In this document: positions 57,878 through 64,000 of the stretch, one piece after another
Numbering within the stretch: position 1 is the stretch's first letter
Layout: each line of letters begins with the position of its first letter
Source of the DNA: Polynucleobacter meluiroseus
GTDB lineage: Bacteria; Pseudomonadota; Gammaproteobacteria; Burkholderiales; Burkholderiaceae
Reading direction: 5' to 3'
Assembly (NCBI RefSeq): GCF_900205755.1
Contig: NZ_OANS01000002.1
Span: forward strand, 248,001 to 312,000
Length of the DNA: 64,000 bases
The notes under the pieces: model-generated
Seen by the model: the letters and a program-made list of their open reading frames with translations, nothing else
Database searches by the model: none
What the model was told of the DNA's origin: nothing
Made by a program: the position numbers and the translations under genes

Positions 57878-58342
57878 TTAATTGCAAAGACCGGCAATGA
57901 GTTCAGCGGGTGCTTGCACTAACTCAATCAATACGCCTTCTCCACTTAGTGGAAAGTCAGAGCTTCCCTTAGGGTGAATAAATGCAATATCGTGTCCTGC
58001 CGCTCCCTTACGAATACCTCCTGGAGCAAAGTGCATGCCCTGAGCTGAAAGCCAGTCTACGGCCTTGGGTAAATCATCGACCCAAAGACCAACATGATTT
58101 AAAGCGGGAAGATGCACAGCAGGTTTGTTCAGCGGATCAAGCGGCTGCATTAAATCTAGCTCAATTTCATGAATGCCCTTACCAATCACGCAAATATCTT
58201 CATTCACGTTCTCGGCAACCGAGACAAAATTGGACTGGAACTCAAAGCCGAGCAAGTTTATCCATAAATTGCGCAGACGGGCTTTATCTTCGCCGCCAAT
58301 GGCAACCTGAGCAAGACCCAGAACCTTAAATGGCTTATCCAA
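57878..58342 (-). CDS. VOC family (glyoxalase-like) protein
   Basis: A 154-residue protein of the vicinal oxygen chelate fold, two beta-alpha-beta-beta-beta modules. Likely metal-side residues include the H of [13 protein letters not shown] near residue 82 and the E of [10 protein letters not shown] near 145. It resembles glyoxalase/methylmalonyl-CoA epimerase-type proteins of Burkholderiales. The substrate is unknown. The start appears to be TTG at 58342; no ATG is near. It stands between the cytochrome genes and tsaB on the same strand, with gaps of 20-33 bases. Confidence 0.75.
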   Translation of the reverse strand: MDKPFKVLGLAQVAIGGEDKARLRNLWINLLGFEFQSNFVSVAENVNEDICVIGKGIHEIELDLMQPLDPLNKPAVHLPALNHVGLWVDDLPKAVDWLSAQGMHFAPGGIRKGAAGHDIAFIHPKGSSDFPLSGEGVLIELVQAPAELIAGLCN

Positions 58343-58362
58343 AGATCAAACTAAGCAATACA

Positions 58363-58707
58363 TTATTTTTTAACAACGAGGTTTCCTGGCAAGGAACCAA
58401 TGTAGGCGGCAATATCTTGCATATCCGCTAAAGATAAAGTGGCAGCCTGTGAAGTCATCACGGCATTGTTGCGACCAAACAGTGCATTGCCATTACCCTC
58501 TTTGTAAGCCCGCAGAGCATAGTAGATGTAGTCAGGATGCTGGCCTGCCAACTTCGGGTAAGCCGGCAAGATAGGTGCATTTAGACCAGCGCCATGGCAA
58601 GTAGCGCAATTGCCCTTCTCAACCAAGGCCTGACCTTTTTCAATGCTAGCCGCGTTTGCGAAACTAGCGCATAAAAAAACTAAAGCGGTAAATACGATGA
58701 CTTTCAT
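58363..58707 (-). CDS. Small periplasmic c-type cytochrome
   Basis: A 114-residue exported cytochrome c. A signal peptide (1-20, ending ANA) is followed by the haem motif CATCH (C34, C37, H38). A probable axial methionine is in the NAVMTSQAATL region near 84. The ending YIGSLPGNL resembles class I c553/c4 proteins. It probably carries electrons in the periplasm. It lies 23 bases after a second cytochrome gene, so the two are likely co-expressed. Confidence 0.85.
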   Translation of the reverse strand: MKVIVFTALVFLCASFANAASIEKGQALVEKGNCATCHGAGLNAPILPAYPKLAGQHPDYIYYALRAYKEGNGNALFGRNNAVMTSQAATLSLADMQDIAAYIGSLPGNLVVKK

Positions 58708-58730
58708 AAATAGGCCTCTAAATCTTACTT

Positions 58731-59099
58731 TTACTTTAATGGGTTAATTGGGGAGCTGGCAGTTTGCGCAGCGTAATACTCACCGATATCAGCCATATCC
58801 TGATCAGATAAATTCGACGCAATGGAACGCATCGTGGGATGCTTTCTTTCGCCTTTTTTGTATACCGTAAGAGCGGTCACGATGTAAGCACCGTTTTGGC
58901 CGCCAATGATTGGAACTCTGTACACCATCGGATAGTCAGCGCGATAGTCTGGAATGGAGTGGCAACCAGTACATAACCAAACTTTACTTTGGCCAGCTTG
59001 GGCTGAACCTTGAATGTCCGCAGCTTGTGCAGCAAAGCCAGATGAGCCCATTAGGGCGAATAAGGCGAATTGACGGAGAAAATGGGTATGTTTTTTCAT
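58731..59099 (-). CDS. Small periplasmic c-type cytochrome
   Basis: A 122-residue exported cytochrome c. A signal peptide (about 1-27, ending AQAA) is followed by CTGCH (C43, C46, H47). A likely axial Met lies in HPTMRSIASNL near 93. It resembles c4-type halves and forms a pair with the next gene, as if a di-haem c4 were split in two. Its start is preceded by a 205-base gap to the divergent RidA gene, where the promoter should lie. Confidence 0.85.
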   Translation of the reverse strand: MKKHTHFLRQFALFALMGSSGFAAQAADIQGSAQAGQSKVWLCTGCHSIPDYRADYPMVYRVPIIGGQNGAYIVTALTVYKKGERKHPTMRSIASNLSDQDMADIGEYYAAQTASSPINPLK

Positions 59100-59304
59100 A
59101 AAAATAGTAGTAAAAAATCCAATTTAGAACATTTTGAGCAAAGTATAGCGGAGCGAGCGAGCCTAAAACCCTGCTCAGACCCTAAAATAAGTGTAAACGC
59201 TAAAACAAGTGGGCCTTTTTTCAGTACTGAAGCGCTATTTGATTTAGATTTCATCCCCTCTGAATGGCTTATCCTCCTGATTTACATTAAAAAGTGCTTA
59301 AAAA

Positions 59305-59763
59305 ATGACTGACTCTATCCTTACCCGCCTTAAAACCCTAGGCATCGACTTACCGCCCCCTGGACCGCCTGCGGCTTCGTACGTCATGGCAGCCACCAGC
59401 GGCAATACGGTATTTCTCTCAGGGCATATTGCCAAGCAAAATGGCAAACCTTGGACTGGTAAGTTAGGTTTAGATATGGATACGGCCACTGGCAAATTGG
59501 CCGCTCATGCCATCGCTATTGATTTGATTGCCACTCTACAAAACCATCTAGGCTCATTGGATCGAGTAAAACGCATCGTTAAGGTCATGGGGCTTGTGAA
59601 CTCGACCTCTGAATTTACTGAACAACATCTTGTCATTAATGGCTGCTCAGAATTGCTCGTTGAAGTGTTTGGGGAAGCTGGTAAACACGCTCGTAGTGCA
59701 TTTGGCGTTGCGCAGATACCCCTTGGCGCATGCGTTGAAATTGAATTGATTGCAGAAATTTAG
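59305..59763 (+). CDS. RidA family protein (YjgF/UK114-like)
   Basis: A 152-residue RidA-superfamily protein of the longer YoaB/Atu1953-type group. PPPGPPAASYVMAATSGNTVFLSGH (16-40 region) and the late ARSAFGVAQIPLGACVEIELIAEI stretch are typical, including the Arg (ARSA) used by deaminases. RidA clears reactive enamine/imine intermediates. The stop overlaps the stop of the convergent MocA-like gene by four bases. The substrate of this subgroup is not established. Confidence 0.85.
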   Translation: MTDSILTRLKTLGIDLPPPGPPAASYVMAATSGNTVFLSGHIAKQNGKPWTGKLGLDMDTATGKLAAHAIAIDLIATLQNHLGSLDRVKRIVKVMGLVNSTSEFTEQHLVINGCSELLVEVFGEAGKHARSAFGVAQIPLGACVEIELIAEI

Positions 59764-60398
59764 GGCAAAGATAGACCCTGTTTAGACAGGTCTTCGGGTG
59801 TATCAATATCGATAATGTATGCCGCATTACTGGAATGTAAGATCCTGACAAGGCTTGAATGCTCGTCCATATAGGGGCGGCACACCATCTTGGGAATCTT
59901 TAAGATACGCTCGATCACTGCCCTGGAAAACAAGACGGGATTGCCCCGCTGGCCATCTACGAGTGGCAAGATGATTTCTTCTGTCGCAGTTCGTTTGGCG
60001 AAATCCTCTAGAAGCTCGGCTATCTCGCTCGCCCCTATTAAGGGCTGGTCTGACAAAGCGACCAGCAGAACATCAAAGTCGCTTTGTAAACTTTCGAGCC
60101 CTAAGCGAACCGAACTGGCTTGGTCATTTACGTGGCTAGAGTTTCTCACTGCGCGAATCTCAAGTGACGCCTCTACCTGCATCTGCGCTAACTCTTCTTC
60201 AATTTGCTCCGCATGAAACCCTGTCACGACCAGAAACTCTAGGGGCTTAAAGGACTCCACCACATTGCAAAATCTTCTGAGTAGAGATTTACCATCCTTT
60301 TTAAGCAGGGATTTTGGCACCGAGCCAAGGCGACTGCCTTGACCAGCAGCCAACAGCAAAACGGCAAGTCGTAAGCTATGAGTTGTCATTAAGGTCAT
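59760..60398 (-). CDS. MobA/MocA-like nucleotidyltransferase
   Basis: A 212-residue NTP_transf_3 protein. The N-terminal LLAAGQGSRLGSVPKSLL is the nucleotide loop with its lysine. ALSDQPLI near 115 holds the metal Asp. The closest known relatives are MocA-type cytidylyltransferases that make molybdopterin cytosine dinucleotide. Divergence from an XdhC gene 51 bases away supports a molybdenum-cofactor role. The start at 60398 (MTLMTTHS) could be three codons later. Confidence 0.82.
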   Translation of the reverse strand: MTLMTTHSLRLAVLLLAAGQGSRLGSVPKSLLKKDGKSLLRRFCNVVESFKPLEFLVVTGFHAEQIEEELAQMQVEASLEIRAVRNSSHVNDQASSVRLGLESLQSDFDVLLVALSDQPLIGASEIAELLEDFAKRTATEEIILPLVDGQRGNPVLFSRAVIERILKIPKMVCRPYMDEHSSLVRILHSSNAAYIIDIDTPEDLSKQGLSLP

Positions 60399-60449
60399 AA
60401 TAATGTGGTCTGTAAGACATCCAAGAATAACGAGAATTGAAGATCCAGA

Positions 60450-61406
60450 ATGAATAGCGCTGATTTAAGTGTGTTAAAGACTGCCGTAAGTTGGCTCAAA
60501 ACCGGTCATCGCGTTGCCATTGCCACGGTAGTGCAAACCTGGGGCTCGGCCCCAAGACCTGTGGGTTCATGGCTGGCGATTCGTGAGGATGGTCAAGTTG
60601 CGGGATCGGTCTCTGGTGGATGCGTGGAGGATGACCTCATCCGGCGTGTGCAATCAGAAATTCTTTCAAAAGCTATACCTGAAATGGTGGTTTATGGCGT
60701 AAGTCAACAAGAGGCAGCGCGCTTTGGTTTGCCTTGCGGAGGAACCCTCAGACTACTGGTAGAGCCCCATCCAGAGCGCGCAATCTTGGAAGAGCTGTTG
60801 CACGCAATTACCCATCATGAAACGACCTCGCGCATCGTCAACCTTGGTACTGGCAAATCACGTATAGAACGCAATGACGCTGACCTCTTTTATTGTGACG
60901 ACGAGATCATGAGAACCTTCTATGGTCCACGCTGGCGCATGGTGATCATTGGTGCCGGGCAACTGTCTATTTACACAGCAGAATTTGCGCTCGCTGCAGA
61001 CTTTGAAGTGATTGTGATTGACCCCCGAGAAGAGTATGCAGAGGGCATTAATCTCGAACAGGTGCAGTTTTTTAAAGCGATGCCAGATGATGTGTTGTTA
61101 GATATTAAAGTCGATGCCCATACGGCGGTAGTCGCCTTGACACATGACCCTAAGCTGGACGATATGGCCTTAATGGAGGCATTAAAGTCCCCCGCTTTTT
61201 ATGTTGGCGCTCTCGGGAGCAGAGTCAATACGATCAAGCGTAAGGAGCGTTTACTTGAGTTTGATGTAACACCAGAACAAGTTGAGCGTTTGCATGGGCC
61301 GGTAGGATTAAATATTGGCGCCTTGACTCCGCCAGAGATCGCCATTTCGATCTTGGCGGAAGTCATCGCCGTTAAGTACGGCGCTTCTGTTCCCAAAAAG
61401 GGTTGA
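60450..61406 (+). CDS. XdhC/CoxI family molybdenum-enzyme maturation factor
   Basis: A 318-residue XdhC family protein. The N-terminal XdhC_CoxI domain (about 5-75) has TWGSAPRPVGSWLAI and SVSGGCVEDDL. The C-terminal Rossmann domain (about 165-300) has VIIGAGQLSIYTAEFA. XdhC binds molybdopterin cofactor, adds the sulfido ligand and inserts it into xanthine dehydrogenase-type enzymes. It pairs with the divergent MocA-like gene. No xanthine or CO dehydrogenase subunit gene is in the window. Confidence 0.88.
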   Translation: MNSADLSVLKTAVSWLKTGHRVAIATVVQTWGSAPRPVGSWLAIREDGQVAGSVSGGCVEDDLIRRVQSEILSKAIPEMVVYGVSQQEAARFGLPCGGTLRLLVEPHPERAILEELLHAITHHETTSRIVNLGTGKSRIERNDADLFYCDDEIMRTFYGPRWRMVIIGAGQLSIYTAEFALAADFEVIVIDPREEYAEGINLEQVQFFKAMPDDVLLDIKVDAHTAVVALTHDPKLDDMALMEALKSPAFYVGALGSRVNTIKRKERLLEFDVTPEQVERLHGPVGLNIGALTPPEIAISILAEVIAVKYGASVPKKG

Positions 61407-61416
61407 TCCAAACAAC

Positions 61417-63852
61417 CTAGTTGGCTTTAAGCTTGCCATCCTTAAGACGTGGCTCGACAAAATGTCCTTTACGAGCGCGATTGCCAGCAAAAGACTTTAA
61501 GGTCTTGGCATCAAGATTAAGCTCGGTGGGCTTGCCCGCGCGACCTGAACCGGAATAAGTTGCACCATCAGATCCAACGGCAATGGCCGATAAGAGTTTT
61601 TCTTTGTCGTCAAGGCCCATCAAGATTACACCCTTGCCGCCAGTAGGCAGACGCTTAAGCTCATCTAATGGAAAGACCAATAACTTGGCGCTCTCCGATA
61701 GGCAGGCAACCTGCTTCATCCCGACTACCACTTTAGCGGCCCCCAGAGGCGCATCGCCGCCAGGGAATTTACTATCGACACCAACAAAGGATTTACCAGC
61801 CTTATTGCGCGTAGTCATATCCGCTACGTTTGCCAGAAAACCATTGCCTGCCCTAGTAGAAATTAACACTAGGTCATCCGCTTGACCAGCATAGTAGGCG
61901 ACCATTTGCGATCCGGAAGCCAAGTTCACAAAGCTAGTTAAAGGAGAGCCGTCCCCTCTGGCGCCAGGCAGATCACTGACAGGAACGGTGTAGACGCGAC
62001 CATCACTGCCAAACCCTTGCATCACATCCACTGTGCGGCATTCAAAGGTTTCGTATAAAGCGTCGCCTGCTTTAAACGCAAACTGACTCGCATCATGCTC
62101 ATGGCCTTGGCGTACCCGCACCCAGCCTTTTTGCGAGACGATGACGGTCACTGGCTCATCAATCACTTTTGTTTCTGCGACAGCCCGTTTTTCCTCGAGG
62201 ATCAAGGTACGACGCTCGTCACCAAACTCCTTCATGTCGGCTTCGATTTCTTTAATGATGCGCTTGCGTAAAATCGTATCGCTTTGTAATAAGCCTTCTA
62301 AATCATCGCGCTCTGCTTGTAACGCTTTTAGCTCTTGCTCAATCTTAATACCTTCGAGGCGGGCTAATTGACGCAAACGAATATCTAAAATGTCTTCAGC
62401 TTGGCGATCACTTAATTTAAAGGCGTTGATGAGATCCACTTTAGGCTCATCACTATTGCGAATAATTTTGATTACCTGATCAATGTTGAGAAGAACAATT
62501 AATCTTCCTTCCAAAATGTGCATCCGGTCTTTGACCTTGGTCAAGCGGTGCTGAGTACGACGAGTTACAGTACCAACCCGAAAATGAATCCACTCGGAAA
62601 TAATATCCTTTAAGCCTTTTTGACGCGGGCGTCCGTCATTTCCAATCATTACCAAGTTCATTGGCGCATTGGACTCCAAAGAGGTGTGCGCTAAGAGCAA
62701 GTTAACAAACTCATTAACATCGATATTCTTACTCTTTGGCTCAAAAACCAAACGCACGGCTGCATCTTTACTGGATTCATCACGCACGCCATCCAATACA
62801 TTCAGCATGGCTGATTTAAGGTTACTCTGCTCGGGAGTAAGTGTTTTTTTGCCGATGCGAATCTTTGGATTCGTAATTTCTTCAATTTCCTGCAAAACTT
62901 TTTGCGACGAAGTTGCTGGCGGTAATTCATTGACAATGATTTGCCACTGACCTCGAGCCAACTCCTCCACAGACCAACGAGCGCGAACCTTCAGACTTCC
63001 TCTGCCTGCTTCGTAAATTTGGGCAATTTCTGCGGCTGTCGAAATAATCTGGCCACCGCCTGGATAATCAGGACCGGGCATAATTTCCAACAGCTCAGCC
63101 GTAGTCATCTTCGGTGACTTCATTAAAGCAATGGCAGCGCCTGCCACTTCACGCAGATTGTGTGATGGAATTTCTGTGGCCATTCCCACCGCAATACCCG
63201 ATGCACCGTTTAACAAAACAAAGGGTAAGCGAGCCGGTAATAACTTAGGCTCCTGAAAAGATCCATCATAGTTAGGAGCAAAGTCGACTGTGCCTTCGTC
63301 AATTTCACTCATTAACAAGCTAGCGATTTTGGTTAAACGTGCCTCGGTGTAGCGCATGGCCGCAGCACCATCGCCGTCACGTGAGCCAAAGTTTCCTTGG
63401 CCATCAATAAGTGGATAGCGCAGTGAAAAACTTTGAGCCAAGCGCACTAAAGCATCATAAGCCGACTGGTCGCCGTGCGGGTGAAACTTACCAAGCACAT
63501 CGCCAACAACGCGCGCACTCTTCACGGGCTTAGCATCAGCACGCAGCCCCATCTCACTCATAGAGAACAGAATGCGGCGCTGTACAGGTTTTTGTCCATC
63601 AGCAACGTCGGGCAAGGCGCGGCCCTTAACAACGCTAATGGCGTAATCCAAATAAGCTCGCTCGGCATAGACTGCCAGGGTCAAGCTGTCTTTATCATCT
63701 TCATTCAAATCGACTGTTTTAGGATCGTGTGGCCCTTTAGATCCGCCATCATCACTGACAACAATCTTGCCTTCATTTTCATCCATGGCGCTGGCAAATA
63801 AATCCGCCTGCTCAGAATTCATCTCATCGCCGGGTGTTTTTTTAGTCGTCAT
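61417..63852 (-). CDS. parC: DNA topoisomerase IV subunit A
   Basis: An 811-residue type IIA topoisomerase subunit that decatenates chromosomes with ParE. Catalytic Y168 lies in [22 protein letters not shown] and [14 protein letters not shown] mark the winged-helix region. The C-terminal beta-pinwheel (about 560-780) follows. The first 55 residues are a polar acidic extension. At the position of E. coli S80 there is a glutamine (Q129). Its ATG overlaps the parE stop codon by one base (TAATG). Confidence 0.96.
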   Translation of the reverse strand: MTTKKTPGDEMNSEQADLFASAMDENEGKIVVSDDGGSKGPHDPKTVDLNEDDKDSLTLAVYAERAYLDYAISVVKGRALPDVADGQKPVQRRILFSMSEMGLRADAKPVKSARVVGDVLGKFHPHGDQSAYDALVRLAQSFSLRYPLIDGQGNFGSRDGDGAAAMRYTEARLTKIASLLMSEIDEGTVDFAPNYDGSFQEPKLLPARLPFVLLNGASGIAVGMATEIPSHNLREVAGAAIALMKSPKMTTAELLEIMPGPDYPGGGQIISTAAEIAQIYEAGRGSLKVRARWSVEELARGQWQIIVNELPPATSSQKVLQEIEEITNPKIRIGKKTLTPEQSNLKSAMLNVLDGVRDESSKDAAVRLVFEPKSKNIDVNEFVNLLLAHTSLESNAPMNLVMIGNDGRPRQKGLKDIISEWIHFRVGTVTRRTQHRLTKVKDRMHILEGRLIVLLNIDQVIKIIRNSDEPKVDLINAFKLSDRQAEDILDIRLRQLARLEGIKIEQELKALQAERDDLEGLLQSDTILRKRIIKEIEADMKEFGDERRTLILEEKRAVAETKVIDEPVTVIVSQKGWVRVRQGHEHDASQFAFKAGDALYETFECRTVDVMQGFGSDGRVYTVPVSDLPGARGDGSPLTSFVNLASGSQMVAYYAGQADDLVLISTRAGNGFLANVADMTTRNKAGKSFVGVDSKFPGGDAPLGAAKVVVGMKQVACLSESAKLLVFPLDELKRLPTGGKGVILMGLDDKEKLLSAIAVGSDGATYSGSGRAGKPTELNLDAKTLKSFAGNRARKGHFVEPRLKDGKLKAN

Positions 63853-64000
63853 TAAATATCTGCCTCAACTTCATTTCCGCGTTCTTCCAACCAATCGCGC
63901 CGCGCACCGGATTCCGATTTACCCATCAGCATATCCATCGTTTTAATTGTTTCAAGCTCGGTCCAAGAGCCTAAAGTCACCGGCAATAAGCGGCGAGTAT
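63852..64000 (-). CDS. parE: DNA topoisomerase IV subunit B, C-terminal end (5' part outside window)
   Basis: The minus-strand frame is open to the window edge and gives the last 48 residues. It contains [24 protein letters not shown], matching the conserved C-terminus of ParE/GyrB (MGK-x-x-RR-W-E). Direct linkage to parC with a one-base overlap identifies it as parE. The ATPase and TOPRIM regions lie beyond the window. Confidence 0.88.
   Translation of the reverse strand, partial: TRRLLPVTLGSWTELETIKTMDMLMGKSESGARRDWLEERGNEVEADI

Noticed and set aside
59070..59312. 80-codon plus-strand frame between the cytochrome and RidA genes
   Set aside because: It begins inside the opposite-strand cytochrome signal peptide, runs over the likely promoter gap and overlaps the RidA start. 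The composition does not look like a real protein.

Overview
The window looks like chromosomal core sequence from a betaproteobacterium of the Burkholderiales, most likely Polynucleobacter or a close relative. That is inferred from moderate-to-low GC, very compact packing, and burkholderial gene orders such as pyrG-kdsA-eno-ftsB, tig-clpP-clpX-lon and a phaC-phaB-phaR polyhydroxyalkanoate cluster. No CRISPR array, insertion sequence, prophage, rRNA or integrase is visible, and I see no clear horizontally acquired island. Five tRNA genes are present: Asp, Glu, Ala, Val and Leu.

Layout. Bases 1-2.4 kb carry the 3' end of holB, a TatD-type nuclease, an ankyrin protein and a small pore-loop channel. 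A minus-strand group (2.4-5.8 kb) has a DUF3108 protein, a YqiA-like esterase, tartronate semialdehyde reductase and hydroxypyruvate isomerase. The least characterised stretch is 5.9-13.5 kb: a duplicated-domain exported protein, two unknown proteins, two alpha/beta hydrolases, a CYTH-CHAD protein with a SixA-type phosphatase, an orphan DUF4118 membrane protein, a VIT-type transporter and a 48-residue membrane peptide. Three tRNAs and gltX follow, then hslO and the ftsB/eno/kdsA/pyrG operon (16.5-20.7 kb). Next come acnB, a spermidine-synthase-like protein, purL, a YbbA-like ATPase divergent from a TesA-like esterase, a PpiD-like chaperone and an exported Ntn hydrolase. The protein quality-control block lon, clpX, clpP, tig (32.9-39.0 kb) lies between tRNA-Val and tRNA-Leu.

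The second part holds ispF/ispD (isoprenoids) divergent from mfd, then serB, then the PHA genes with rimO embedded (45.0-50.7 kb). After these come pgeF and rluD divergent from bamD, alr divergent from lplT, and tsaB/rimI with a degenerate uracil-DNA-glycosylase-like gene. Two c-type cytochromes, RidA, a MocA/XdhC molybdenum-cofactor pair, parC and the end of parE complete the window.

No wholly new system stands out. The best leads are a PpiD protein that lacks its parvulin domain, a glycosylase paralogue that has lost its catalytic motifs, a lysine-rich insertion in ClpX, a heat-shock-type promoter before lon, a perfect 14-base palindrome before an uncharacterised hydrolase, and short reading frames coupled to two small membrane-protein genes. 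Genes are packed so tightly that several divergent pairs share start regions and several convergent pairs abut. Many minus-strand genes start with TTG or GTG.
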